Source: Bradyrhizobium sp. CSS354 (lineage in GTDB: Bacteria > Pseudomonadota > Alphaproteobacteria > Rhizobiales > Xanthobacteraceae). Taken from it: DNA of 64,000 nt. Under the pieces are notes generated by a model. That model saw only the letters and a program-made list of their open reading frames with translations, was not told the origin of the DNA and did not search any database. The stretch covers positions 107,526-171,525 of the forward strand of contig NZ_JAACFU010000014.1 in the NCBI RefSeq assembly GCF_029051725.1, given 5' to 3'. Below, piece by piece: positions 1 to 9,501 of this stretch (position 1 is the stretch's first letter; each line of letters begins with the position of its first letter). The position numbers and the translations under genes were made by a program.

Positions 1-20
1 CGCCCGAGCCGGGCGTTTAA
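1..20 (+). terminator. Hairpin at window edge, possible terminator
   Basis: CGCCCG-AGC-CGGGCG followed by TTT forms a compact GC stem with a short T run. It would end a rightward transcript that starts before the window, or act on the leftward transcript of the first OGT-like gene. The T run is short, so the call is tentative. Confidence 0.4.
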
Positions 21-169
21 GCCGAATACGAAACCGAGCATTGGCACACCCTTTTTGGTATATATGCCCAGACATAGCTTTCGGAGCCATGAACCGGCAC
101 GGCCGCGCGCCGGCGCATGGTTTCCGGAGGACTAACCTGACCTTCGCAATTTGGGGCCTGCAGGCAGAG

Positions 170-2410
170 TCAGGCGCCCTCGCCGCCTTCCGAGGCCACA
201 GCACAATAGTCGCGCCAGAACCGGCGGTAAGCCGCTTCGACCTCGCGCGTGTAGATCTCGACATTGCCGGCCGGGGACGCGGCGATCCGGGCCGGCAACT
301 CCGCGCGCAACTTCGCCAGATGCGCCGGCTGCGCCGCATATTTGCAGGCGACCGCAGCATAGCCCTCGTCATCCGCGGCGACCCAGTCGTCGAGACCGAC
401 CGCCGCCACGATCGAACCGCCGGCACGCGATGAGGCGCCGTTGCCGAGCTTGGCGACGACCGGAACACCCGCATAGAGCGATTCCCAGGTGCTCACGCCG
501 CCGTTTTGCGGGAACGTGTCGAGCGATATGTCGACCTTCGCAAACGCCCGCAGGTGCTCGTGGCGCGGCGTCGAGCCCAGGCAAGTGACATTCTCCTCGG
601 CAATACCCTGTGCCACGAAACGTGCGACCAAATTGTCGCGCAGCATGGGATCATCCAGCAGCGTATGCTTGATGATGATCTTCGAACCCGTCACCTCGCG
701 CATCACTTTCGACCAGACCCGGATGGCCTCGTCCGAGATCTTGTAGATGCGGTTGAACACGCCGAAGGTCACATAACCGTTGCGGAGCATGGGAGGCTCC
801 GATGCAGGTAGATCCAAAATGGGATCGATCGTGATCAGGCACGGCAGGTCGTAGACCTTCTCAGCCAGCAGATGGCGCGCCGATTGCGGAATGAAGATGG
901 GATCCGCGAGCACGTGGTCCATGGTCTGAAGGCCGGTGCCCGTGGCATGGCCAAACCCCGAGACTTGGATCGGGGCCGGCTTGCGGGCGAAAACATGCAG
1001 CCTATTGCCGGTCGTATGCCCGGACACGTCGATCAGGATATCGACCTTGTCGGCCTGAATGCGATCGGCGAGTTCGTCATCGGAAAGCCGCCAGGCGTCG
1101 ACCCAGACGTCCGCCGAGGACCTGAATGCGGCGGTCATCTCATCTCTTACCGGCGAGCACGAATAGCAGACGATCTCGAATTTGGCGTGATCATGACGAC
1201 TAAGCACCGGTAACAGGGTGAACCCCGCCGAGTGGTACCAAAATTCGGCAGCCACATAGCCAACCACGATCCGCCGGTCGGGATCGAGCTGCCGCGGGGC
1301 AAGAGTTCGTCGCGGCGACTTCGAGCCGATTGCGTCCCACCACTGCTTTCGTGCGGCCTGCTGAACCGCGAAATCGGCTTCGGAGAGATAGTCGAGAAAG
1401 AAGATCTTCCGCCCGATCAAGGCGGCATCCGGCGCAATGGCCAGCGCCGCATCGAGAAGCTCGACCGCCGATGCGATCTCTCCCTGGTTTGCAAAACAAG
1501 CGCTCAGCAGCGCCATCGCGATCGCAGAGCGTGGATATTCCTCCAGCAACGTGGTGCAGGCCAGAATCGCTTGCGCCGTATTTCCCATGGCGAGCGCGAC
1601 TTGTGCCTTCCCCTGCAAGGCCACTTCGAGTTTGGGCGCAAGCGCAAGGGCCGCGTCAAAATCCGCCGCCGCCTGCTCCAACCTCGACGTCTCAAGATTG
1701 AGCCGTCCACGGTTCGCCAGGATCTTCGCCGAGCCCGGCCTGATCGCGAGCGCCGCCTCCAGCGCGCCTTTGGCCTCGTCGAAGTTCTTGAGCTCGATAT
1801 TGACCAAACCTTTGCCGACGAGTGCTTCCACGTTTCGCGGCTGAAACAACAGTGCGCGTTCCAAGCTCTGTTTGGCGCGATCAAGCTGGCGCAGCGCAAG
1901 CTCTGCCAGGCCGCGATTGCAGAGCGCATCGGCATGATCGGGCTTCAGCCCGATCGCGCGATCGTACATTTCGATGGCCTGCTCGACGCGGTCCAGGTGC
2001 AACAAGGTATTGCCGAGGTTGGCCAAGGCCATGGGGAAGCTCGGCTTCAACGCGATGGCCCGCTCCAGGGATGTACGCGCGTCCTCGTATTCCCCAAGTG
2101 CGAAATGCGTGGCTCCCAAATCGGAAAAAGCCTGTGCCGAGCGTGGGTCGACTGTCACGGCATATTTGAGGGCCTGTTTCGCTGCCTCGAAGTGTCGGCT
2201 CGCGAACGCGCCCAAGCCAAGCAGGTGCAAGGCCCCGAAATGCTCCGGAAGTTCATTCAGGATCTGGCGGCAGAGTGTCTCCGTCTCCGCATACCGGCCC
2301 TGGCCATAGGCCGCATTCGCGGTCGAGATGATCGCGTCCGCCTGCTTCTTCAATTTCTTCTGCAACCGCGCGTTCTGAAACGCGCGCGCGCCGGCGCCGC
2401 TGCTCTGCAA
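170..2410 (-). CDS. TPR-repeat O-GlcNAc transferase-like protein (GT41), copy 1
   Basis: 746 residues. The N-terminal half (about 25-340) is a run of tetratricopeptide repeats with the usual A-x-x-x-L/G-N and A-L-x-P spacing. The C-terminal half (about 370-735) matches the catalytic region of SPINDLY/OGT enzymes: GHTTGNRLHVFARKPAPIQV, a VTFGVFNRIYKIS stretch whose Lys aligns with the UDP-binding Lys of OGT, and a VDISLDTFPQNGG...STWESL...GVPVV sugar-nucleotide block. It is therefore predicted to transfer a sugar from a nucleotide sugar to protein Ser/Thr in the cytoplasm; the target is unknown. The start is TTG, preceded by GGAGAGA; all three paralogues keep this TTG and leader. It is last of the three tandem copies in the leftward reading direction. 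Its catalytic half is almost identical to copy 3. Confidence 0.85.
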   Translation of the reverse strand: MQSSGAGARAFQNARLQKKLKKQADAIISTANAAYGQGRYAETETLCRQILNELPEHFGALHLLGLGAFASRHFEAAKQALKYAVTVDPRSAQAFSDLGATHFALGEYEDARTSLERAIALKPSFPMALANLGNTLLHLDRVEQAIEMYDRAIGLKPDHADALCNRGLAELALRQLDRAKQSLERALLFQPRNVEALVGKGLVNIELKNFDEAKGALEAALAIRPGSAKILANRGRLNLETSRLEQAAADFDAALALAPKLEVALQGKAQVALAMGNTAQAILACTTLLEEYPRSAIAMALLSACFANQGEIASAVELLDAALAIAPDAALIGRKIFFLDYLSEADFAVQQAARKQWWDAIGSKSPRRTLAPRQLDPDRRIVVGYVAAEFWYHSAGFTLLPVLSRHDHAKFEIVCYSCSPVRDEMTAAFRSSADVWVDAWRLSDDELADRIQADKVDILIDVSGHTTGNRLHVFARKPAPIQVSGFGHATGTGLQTMDHVLADPIFIPQSARHLLAEKVYDLPCLITIDPILDLPASEPPMLRNGYVTFGVFNRIYKISDEAIRVWSKVMREVTGSKIIIKHTLLDDPMLRDNLVARFVAQGIAEENVTCLGSTPRHEHLRAFAKVDISLDTFPQNGGVSTWESLYAGVPVVAKLGNGASSRAGGSIVAAVGLDDWVAADDEGYAAVACKYAAQPAHLAKLRAELPARIAASPAGNVEIYTREVEAAYRRFWRDYCAVASEGGEGA

Positions 2411-2523
2411 GGATTCTCTCCGGAGGATGCCCGGGAGGATTCTAGCTGATTCGCGGCCAGGGCCGGCCGGTTTAGGCGACCCGGCAATCCCCGGAAGATG
2501 CCGGTGCTCGACGCAGGCCTCGC

Positions 2524-4767
2524 CTACGCAACGTCGACGTCATTCGAGGCGGCGGCACAATAGTCGCGCCAGAACTGGCGGTAACCGGCTTCGAGCTCGC
2601 GCGTGTAGATCTCGACATTGCCGGCGGGCGAAGCCGCGATCCGGGCCGGCAATTCCGCGCGCAATTTCGCCAGATGCTCGGGCTGTGACGCAAACCTGCG
2701 GGCGATCTCGACATAGCCATCGTCATCCTCGGCCACCCAGTCGCCGAGGCCGACGGCAGTCACGATAGAGGCGCCGGCACGCGAGGAGGCACCGATGCCG
2801 AGCTTGGCCACGACGGGGACGCCCTTGTAGAGAGATTCCCAGGTGCTGATGCCGCCATTTTGCGGGAACGTGTCGAGGGAAATATCGACCTGGGCGAAAG
2901 CCGCCAGATGGTCGTCGCGCGAGGTGGTGCCGAGGCAGGTGATGTTCTCCTCGATAACGCCCTGCGCCAGGAAACGCGCGATCAGGCTATCGCGCAGCAG
3001 GGGATCATCGAGCAGACCATGCTTGAGGATGATCTTCGATCCCGGCAGCTCCCGCATGATGCGTGTCCACGCACGGATCGCATCATCCGATATTTTGTAG
3101 ATGCGGTTGAACACGCCGAAGGTGACGTAGCCATTGCGGAGCATCGGCAGCTCGGAAGGCTGCAGATCCGAGACGGGTTCAATCGTGATCAGGCACGGCA
3201 GATCGTGGATTTTCTCGGCAAACAAATGCCGAACCGAGGGCGGAATGAAAATGGGATCCGCGAGCACGTAGTCCATCGTCGGCATGCCCGTGCCCGTCGC
3301 GTGTCCGAAGCCAGTGGCCTGGATCGGGGCCGGCTTGCGCGCGAAACACTGCAGCCTGTTACCGGTCGTGTGGCCCGAAACGTCGATCAGGATGTCGACA
3401 TTGTCGGCCTGAATACGATCGGCGAGTTCGTCGTCCGAAAGCCCCCAGGCATCGACCCAGACGTCGGCCAATGATTTGAACATGGCAGTGTACTCGTCAG
3501 CGCCCGGCCAAGAGTAGTAGCAGATGATTTCAAATTTGGTGTGATCATGATGGCGCAGCACCGGCAGCAGCGTGAGCCCCGCGGAGTGCTGTCGGAATTC
3601 GGCAGCGACATAGCCGACCACGATCCGCTTTTCCGGATCCAGCGGCCGCTTCGGCAGCTCCCTTCGCGGCTGCTTGGAGCCGATCTGGTCCCACCAGGAT
3701 TTTCGCACCGCCTGCTGGACCACAAAATCGGCCTCGGCGCGGTAGTCCTCCAGGAAGATCTTTCCTCTGATCGCATCCCCATAGTCCGGCCGGACCGCCA
3801 GCGCGCGATCGAGATATTCGATCGCGGCGTCCATGTCCCCCTGGTTCGAATAGGAGAAGCCCATCAGCGCCAGCCCTGTCTCCGAGCGCGGATTGTGCTC
3901 GATCAAAGCCGCTGCGGCTGCCATTCCCTGCGCCGTCCTTCCCATCACGAGACAGGTCTGGGCCTTCCCTCGGAGGGCCAGTTCAAGCTTGGGGGAAATC
4001 GCAAGCGCCGCCTCGAAATCCGCAAGCGCCGGCTCCAGGCGCTGCAGTTCGTAACTGAGCCGCCCGCGCTGGGCCAGGATCCGCGGCGAGCCGGGCTTGA
4101 TCGCCAGCGCCGTGGCAAGCTTGGCCGCCGCCTCGTCGTGGTGCCGCAGCTCCATGCTGACCATGCCGCTGCCGACGATGGCCTCGGCGTGACGGGGCTG
4201 AAACAGCAGGGCGCGGTCAAAGCTTTCCTTGGCGCGCATGATCTGTCCAAGCACAATCTCGATCATGCCGCGATTGCAGAACGCGTCGGCATAATCCGGC
4301 TTGATCTTGATGGCGCGCTCGTGCAGCTCGAGCGCCTGTTCGTACTGGCCCAGATGCATCAGCGTGTTGCCGAGATTGGTCAGCGCCACCGCAAAATTCG
4401 GCTTTAGCGCGATGGCCCTCTCCTGGCACCGCCGCGCCGCCTCGTAATTGCCGAGGTCGAAATGCACGGTCGCGAGGTTGTTGTGGGCATCATGCAGGCG
4501 CGGTTCGAGCGCAATCACGCGCTCGAGCAGCTGTTGCGCCTCCTCTAGGCGGCGGCCGTCATGCGCGCACATGCCGAGCAGGTGCATCGCGTCGACATGA
4601 TCGGGCAGCGCTTTCAGGATATCCCGGCAGAGTGCTTCGGTCTCAGCGTATCGGCCCTGGCCATAAGCGGTAGCCGCGGCGGAGAGGACGGCATCCGCCT
4701 GTTTCATCAATTTCTTCTGCAATCGCGCGTTCTGGAATGCGCGCGCGCCGCCGCCGCTGCTCTGCAA
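2524..4767 (-). CDS. TPR-repeat O-GlcNAc transferase-like protein (GT41), copy 2
   Basis: 747 residues with the same architecture as its neighbours: N-terminal TPR array (about 25-340) and C-terminal SPINDLY/OGT-like catalytic domain with GHTTGNRLQCFARKPAPIQ, VTFGVFNRIYKIS and VDISLDTFPQNGG. The N-terminal motif FQNARLQKKL is shared by all three copies. This copy is the most divergent in the catalytic half (KHGLLDDPLLRDSL, WVAEDDDGY). The TTG start is supported by a conserved GGAGAGA upstream and by its identical position in the other two genes. The gap to copy 1 is about 110 bp and to copy 3 about 120 bp, so they may be co-transcribed. Target protein unknown; in bacteria such enzymes are known or suspected to modify surface or flagellar proteins, but nothing nearby names a substrate. 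Confidence 0.85.
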   Translation of the reverse strand: MQSSGGGARAFQNARLQKKLMKQADAVLSAAATAYGQGRYAETEALCRDILKALPDHVDAMHLLGMCAHDGRRLEEAQQLLERVIALEPRLHDAHNNLATVHFDLGNYEAARRCQERAIALKPNFAVALTNLGNTLMHLGQYEQALELHERAIKIKPDYADAFCNRGMIEIVLGQIMRAKESFDRALLFQPRHAEAIVGSGMVSMELRHHDEAAAKLATALAIKPGSPRILAQRGRLSYELQRLEPALADFEAALAISPKLELALRGKAQTCLVMGRTAQGMAAAAALIEHNPRSETGLALMGFSYSNQGDMDAAIEYLDRALAVRPDYGDAIRGKIFLEDYRAEADFVVQQAVRKSWWDQIGSKQPRRELPKRPLDPEKRIVVGYVAAEFRQHSAGLTLLPVLRHHDHTKFEIICYYSWPGADEYTAMFKSLADVWVDAWGLSDDELADRIQADNVDILIDVSGHTTGNRLQCFARKPAPIQATGFGHATGTGMPTMDYVLADPIFIPPSVRHLFAEKIHDLPCLITIEPVSDLQPSELPMLRNGYVTFGVFNRIYKISDDAIRAWTRIMRELPGSKIILKHGLLDDPLLRDSLIARFLAQGVIEENITCLGTTSRDDHLAAFAQVDISLDTFPQNGGISTWESLYKGVPVVAKLGIGASSRAGASIVTAVGLGDWVAEDDDGYVEIARRFASQPEHLAKLRAELPARIAASPAGNVEIYTRELEAGYRQFWRDYCAAASNDVDVA

Positions 4768-4889
4768 GGTGTCTCTCCGGAGGATGGCCCGGGGCGAGTC
4801 TAGCTGATTCGCGAGCCCGACCTGCGGTCAGCTGGCGCGGCGACACCCCGGGATTTCCCGGGGCTCAGCGGCCCGGCGCTGCAGGTCCC

Positions 4890-7130
4890 CTACGCAACGT
4901 CGCTGCCTTCGGCAGCCGCGGCACAATAGTCGCGCCAGAACCGGCGGTAAGCCGCTTCGACCTCGCGCGTGTAGATTTCGACATTGCCGGCGGGGGACGC
5001 GGCGATCCGGGCCGGCAACTCCGCGCGCAACTTCGCCAGATGCGCCGGCTGCGCCGCATATTTGCAGGCGATCGCAGCATAGCCCTCGTCATCCGCGGCG
5101 ACCCAGTCGTCGAGACCGACAGCAGCCACGATCGAACCGCCGGCACGCGATGAGGCGCCGTTGCCGAGCTTGGCCACGACCGGAACACCCGCATAGAGCG
5201 ATTCCCAGGTGCTGACGCCGCCGTTTTGCGGGAACGTGTCGAGCGATATGTCGACCTTCGCAAACGCCCGCAGGTGCTCGTGGCGCGGGGACGAGCCCAG
5301 GCAGGTGACATTGTCCTCGGCAATGCCCTGCGCCACGAACCGTGCGACCAAATTGTCGCGCAGCATGGGATCGTCAAGCAGGGTATGCTTGATGATGATC
5401 CTCGAACCCGTCACCTCGCGCATCACTTTCGACCACACCCGGATGGCCTCGTCCGAGATCTTGTAGATGCGATTGAATACGCCGAAGGTGACATAACCGT
5501 TGCGGAGCATGGGAGGCTCCGAAGGCGGCACATCCAGGATGGGATCGATCGTGATCAGGCACGGCAGGTCGTAGACTTTTTCAGCCAGCAGATGACGCGC
5601 CGATTGCGGAATGAAGATGGGATCTGCGAGCACGTGGTCCATGGTCTGAAGGCCAGTGCCTGTAGCATGGCCAAACCCCGAGACTTGGATCGGGGCCGGC
5701 TTGCGAGCGAAAACATGCAGCCTGTTGCCGGTCGTGTGCCCGGACACGTCGATCAGGATATCGACCTTGTCGGCCTGAATGCGATCGGCCAGTTCGTCAT
5801 CTGAAAGCTGCCAGGCGTCGACCCAGACGTCCGCCATCGACTTGAACTCGTCCGTTATCTCATCTTGTAACGGCGAACACGAATAGCAGACGATCTCGAA
5901 CCTGGCGTGATCATGATGGCGCAGCACCGGCAACAGAGCGAACGCTGCCGAGTGGTTCCTGAATTCGGAAGCGACATATCCGATCAAGATCCGCTTGTCC
6001 GGATCGAGCGTGCGGGGCGCCAACGCCCTTCGCGGCAATTTGGCGCCGACCGCGTCCCACCATTGTTTTCGCGCGGCCTGCTGGACCGCAAAATCGGCGT
6101 CGGGAAGATAGTCCAGAAAGAAGATCTTGCGCCCGATCAAGTCCGCATAATCCGGCGCAATTGCCAGCCCCGCATCGAGATGTTCGAGCGCCGTCACGAT
6201 GTCACCCTGGCTCGCATAGCAGGAAGCCAGGAGCGCAATCCCGATGTCCGACCGTGGATTTTCCTCCAGCAAGGTCTTGACCGCAGCAATCGCCCCGGCC
6301 GTGTTGCCTTTGAGAATGTTGACTTGCGCCTTTCCTTGCAAGGCCACTTCGAGCCTCGGTGAAAGCGCCAGCGCCGCATCGAAATCCGCAAGCGCCTGCT
6401 CCAGCCGCGACAGATCGAGATTGAGCCGTCCGCGCTGCGCCAGAATCTTCGGCGAATCCGGCTTGATCGCGAGCCCCGCCGCGATAGCTGCGGCCGCCTC
6501 CTCATAATGCCGGAGCTCGATGCACACCATGCCCTTGCCCGCGATCGCTTCCGCGTGACGCGGCTGAAACGCGAGGGCGCGATCGAAACTCGCCTTGGCG
6601 CGCTGGAACTGGCCTTCGATCAGCTCCGCCATGCCACGATTGCAAAATGCATCGGCATAGTCCGGCTTTAGCCTGATAGCGCGATCGTGCAGCTCGATAG
6701 CCTGCTCTGCGAGGCCCATGTGCAGCAGCGTATTGCCGAGATTGGTCAAGGCGATCGGAGAATTCGGCTTCAGCGCAATGGCCCTCTCCTGGCATGCGCG
6801 AGCGTTCTGAAATTTCTGGAGGGTGAAATACACTGCCCCGAGATTGCCATGGGCATCGGGCGAACGCGGATCGAGCACGGTCGCGCGCTCGAGCAGTTGT
6901 TGCGCCTCCTCGAGCCGCCCACAATCATACGCGCGCAGGCCGAGCAGGTGCGCAGCGTCGAAATGATCCGGAACCTCCGTCAGAATCCGGCGGCAGAGTG
7001 TCTCGACCTCCGCATGTCTGCCCTGCCCGAGTGCCTGAACCGCGGCGGACATGACCGCGTCCGCCTGCTTCTTCAACTTCTTTTGCAATCGCGCGTTCTG
7101 GAATGCGCGCGCGCCGGCGCTGCTCTGCAA
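4890..7130 (-). CDS. TPR-repeat O-GlcNAc transferase-like protein (GT41), copy 3
   Basis: 746 residues, first of the tandem trio in transcription order. It has N-terminal TPRs and a C-terminal OGT-like catalytic half with the same motifs as copy 1 (GHTTGNRLHVFARKPAPIQV, FNRIYKIS, LDTFPQNGGVSTWESL). It is a mosaic. The early TPRs share signatures with copy 2 (RLEEAQQLLER, DYADAFCNRGM), while the rest, from about residue 330 on, follows copy 1 (IGRKIFFLDYL, FAVQQAARKQWWDA) and becomes nearly identical at the DNA level over the last ~900 bp. TTG start after a GGAGAGAGA sequence, as in the other copies. Predicted cytoplasmic protein O-glycosyltransferase with unknown target. Confidence 0.85.
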   Translation of the reverse strand: MQSSAGARAFQNARLQKKLKKQADAVMSAAVQALGQGRHAEVETLCRRILTEVPDHFDAAHLLGLRAYDCGRLEEAQQLLERATVLDPRSPDAHGNLGAVYFTLQKFQNARACQERAIALKPNSPIALTNLGNTLLHMGLAEQAIELHDRAIRLKPDYADAFCNRGMAELIEGQFQRAKASFDRALAFQPRHAEAIAGKGMVCIELRHYEEAAAAIAAGLAIKPDSPKILAQRGRLNLDLSRLEQALADFDAALALSPRLEVALQGKAQVNILKGNTAGAIAAVKTLLEENPRSDIGIALLASCYASQGDIVTALEHLDAGLAIAPDYADLIGRKIFFLDYLPDADFAVQQAARKQWWDAVGAKLPRRALAPRTLDPDKRILIGYVASEFRNHSAAFALLPVLRHHDHARFEIVCYSCSPLQDEITDEFKSMADVWVDAWQLSDDELADRIQADKVDILIDVSGHTTGNRLHVFARKPAPIQVSGFGHATGTGLQTMDHVLADPIFIPQSARHLLAEKVYDLPCLITIDPILDVPPSEPPMLRNGYVTFGVFNRIYKISDEAIRVWSKVMREVTGSRIIIKHTLLDDPMLRDNLVARFVAQGIAEDNVTCLGSSPRHEHLRAFAKVDISLDTFPQNGGVSTWESLYAGVPVVAKLGNGASSRAGGSIVAAVGLDDWVAADDEGYAAIACKYAAQPAHLAKLRAELPARIAASPAGNVEIYTREVEAAYRRFWRDYCAAAAEGSDVA

Positions 7131-7231
7131 AGTCTCTCTCCGGAGTATGGCCCGAAAAGAGGCTGGCCGATTCGCATGGTGCCAAGCTGGCGGGGCGGTT
7201 AGACCAGCGACGTCACCCGGATTGCAGGCGC

Positions 7232-7969
7232 TCAGCGCAGGATCTGGCTGAGAAACAGTTTTGTGCGAGCGTGCTGCGGGGCCGCGAAGAACTCTTTGGG
7301 CGTATTGGCTTCGATGATCTGGCCCGCGTCCATGAACACGACGCGGTTGGCGACCTCGCGGGCAAAGCCCATCTCGTGGGTGACCACCAGCATGGTCATG
7401 CCCTCCTCGGCGAGGTCGACCATCGTGTCCAGCACCTCCTTGACCATTTCGGGGTCAAGCGCCGAGGTCGGCTCGTCGAACAGCATCACCTTCGGGTTCA
7501 TCGTCAGCGCGCGGGCGATCGCGACGCGCTGCTGCTGACCGCCGGACATCTGTCCCGGAAACTTGTTGGCCTGGTGCGGAATCTTGACCCGCTCCAGAAA
7601 CTTCATCGCCGCGGCCTCGGCGTCCTTCTTGGGGATGTTGCGCACCCAGATTGGCGCCAGCGTGCAATTGTCCAGCACGGACAGGTGGGGAAACAGGTTG
7701 AAACTCTGGAACACCATGCCGACTTCGCGCCGCACCGCATCGACGTGCTTCAGGTTCGGCCCGAGCTCGATGCCGTCAACGACGATCTCGCCTTCCTGAA
7801 ACTCTTCGAGCGCGTTGATACAGCGGATCAGCGTCGACTTGCCCGAGCCGGATGGGCCGCAGATCACGATGCGCTCGCCCTTCTCGACCGCAAGGTCGAT
7901 GTCGCGCAGCACGTGAAACTCGCCGTACCATTTGTTCAGGCCGGAAATCTTGACGATGGGGTCGGACAT
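7232..7969 (-). CDS. aapP: General L-amino acid ABC transporter, ATP-binding protein AapP
   Basis: 245 residues, typical for a polar amino acid ABC ATPase. Walker A GPSGSGKST (about residue 40), Q-loop VFQSFNLFPHL, signature MSGGQQQRVAIARAL and Walker B VMLFDEPTSALDPE are all intact. The ATG start (MSDPIVKISGLNKWYGEFHV) was chosen because it gives the family length; an open frame continues upstream through the aapM gene but is only its shadow. It energises uptake through AapQ/AapM at the inner membrane and is the last gene of the leftward aapJ-aapQ-aapM-aapP operon, 11 bp after aapM. Confidence 0.93.
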   Translation of the reverse strand: MSDPIVKISGLNKWYGEFHVLRDIDLAVEKGERIVICGPSGSGKSTLIRCINALEEFQEGEIVVDGIELGPNLKHVDAVRREVGMVFQSFNLFPHLSVLDNCTLAPIWVRNIPKKDAEAAAMKFLERVKIPHQANKFPGQMSGGQQQRVAIARALTMNPKVMLFDEPTSALDPEMVKEVLDTMVDLAEEGMTMLVVTHEMGFAREVANRVVFMDAGQIIEANTPKEFFAAPQHARTKLFLSQILR

Positions 7970-7980
7970 GGTGACCTCGA

Positions 7981-9501
7981 TCAGTTGCGCCGGTGAGCGT
8001 TGAGGCGATGCTCGACGAAGAGCGAGTAGCGCGACATTCCAAAGCAGAAGATGAAGTAGATGATCCCGGCGAAGGCGAACCCGGTGAACGCGGTCGACGG
8101 CGACGACCATTTCGGATCCGAGAACGACGCCCGCAGTGAGCCCAGGAGATCGAACAGCGCCACGATCGAGACCAGCGAAGTGTCCTTGAACAGCGAGATG
8201 AAGCTGTTGACGAGATTCGGAATGACGTGGCGCAGCGCCTGCGGCAGCACGATCAGCGAGGTCGTCTTCCACCAGGACAGCCCCAATGCCGCGGCCGCCT
8301 CGCCCTGCCCGCGCGGGATCGCAGCCAGCCCGCCGCGGACGTTCTCGGCCTGATAGGCGCCCGTAAACAGCGAAATTCCAATCAGCGCACGCACCAACCC
8401 GTCGACTGTGAAATTGCCCGGCAGAAACAGCGGCAGCATGTAGGTGGCGAAGAACAGCACGGTGATCAGCGGCACGCCGCGCCAGAACTCGATGAAGGCG
8501 ATCGAGAAGATCCGGATCAGCGGAATGGTCGAGCGGCGGCCAAGCGCCAGCGCAATGCCGATCGGCAGCGAGGTGACGATGCCGGTGACGGAGACCACCA
8601 GTGTCACCAGAAGTCCGCCCCACAGGTTCGTCTGCACGATCGGCAGTCCGCCGTGATCGAGCCCCATCAGCTTGATCACGGTTGCGATGGCGACAAAGGT
8701 GGCGATGCTGGATGTCAGGGCCCGCCCCCCGGTGCGGAGGCCACCGCCGAGAACGAAGGCGATCAGCGAGACGATCGCGGTGGTGATGGCGAAATCGGCC
8801 CAGACCGACTGGCCTGTCCCCTGCAGCTGATCTCGCAGCCAGGTCAACGGAAAGATCAGCCAGTAGATCGCGGTCCCCACGAGCACGATGACATTGCCGA
8901 CGACCCACAACAACGGTGCGGCTGAGGACGTCTTGCCGAGACTGAGAAGAGCCTGCCCGGCGCCGATGATGCTGTCGTCGAACAATTGCAGCAGGTCAGC
9001 GGTCCAGCTCAGGCCAAATCCCTTGATGCCGCCGCCGTGGAGCAGAAAGAATGCGACCACCGGAAACGCAAAGAAGAACAGGCCTGCATTCAATCCTTTC
9101 GACGGCAGTCGCGGAATGAGCAACGGCACCAACAGGACCACTGACAGGACGAGCGTGAGGTTGACCCGCCAGCGTTCGGCTTCGGGGTAGAAGCCGTAGA
9201 TCAGTTGCGGCAGCTTGGCCTGGATGTAGGGCCAGCAGGCGCCGACCGCAAAGCCGGCGTTCTCGGCGAGGCAGGCCGTGCGATCCTTGCCGGTCCAGAC
9301 TGCATCGATCATCAGGAATCTGAGGGAAGGGATGATGGTGAACCATAGCAGCAAGGCGCCGACGATCGTGAGCAGGATGTTGGTCGGCGAGTTGAACAGG
9401 CGCGTCCGCATCAGGCCGATGAAGCCCGTGGTCTTCACCGGCGCGGGACGCTCACCGAGAAGATCCTGGCGAACGAAGCTGGACGAGGTGATATCGCTCA
9501 T
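7981..9501 (-). CDS. aapM: General L-amino acid ABC transporter permease AapM
   Basis: 506 residues, the longer of the two permeases. The N-terminal part has widely spaced hydrophobic segments; the last ~220 residues are a binding-protein-dependent transport permease domain with an EAA-type loop (ENVRGGLAAIPRGQGEAAAALGLS region). The ATG at 9501 overlaps the stop of aapQ (ATGA, 9498-9501), indicating translational coupling, and is preferred to an ATG nine codons upstream. Together with AapQ it forms the channel for a broad-specificity L-amino acid importer of the Rhizobium Aap type. Long N-terminal regions are usual for Aap permeases compared with the shorter GlnP or HisM type. Confidence 0.9.
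   Translation of the reverse strand: MSDITSSSFVRQDLLGERPAPVKTTGFIGLMRTRLFNSPTNILLTIVGALLLWFTIIPSLRFLMIDAVWTGKDRTACLAENAGFAVGACWPYIQAKLPQLIYGFYPEAERWRVNLTLVLSVVLLVPLLIPRLPSKGLNAGLFFFAFPVVAFFLLHGGGIKGFGLSWTADLLQLFDDSIIGAGQALLSLGKTSSAAPLLWVVGNVIVLVGTAIYWLIFPLTWLRDQLQGTGQSVWADFAITTAIVSLIAFVLGGGLRTGGRALTSSIATFVAIATVIKLMGLDHGGLPIVQTNLWGGLLVTLVVSVTGIVTSLPIGIALALGRRSTIPLIRIFSIAFIEFWRGVPLITVLFFATYMLPLFLPGNFTVDGLVRALIGISLFTGAYQAENVRGGLAAIPRGQGEAAAALGLSWWKTTSLIVLPQALRHVIPNLVNSFISLFKDTSLVSIVALFDLLGSLRASFSDPKWSSPSTAFTGFAFAGIIYFIFCFGMSRYSLFVEHRLNAHRRN

Noticed and set aside
1232..2449. 405-codon plus-strand frame opposite the first OGT-like gene, and similar frames opposite copies 2 and 3
   Set aside because: Low-complexity Arg/Gln/Leu-rich antisense frames that recur only because the TPR coding sequence recurs; no start signals.
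7970..8908. Upstream extension of the aapP frame to a 558-codon ORF
   Set aside because: The extra N-terminus is the out-of-frame shadow of aapM; the ATPase domain starts at MSDPIVKISG.
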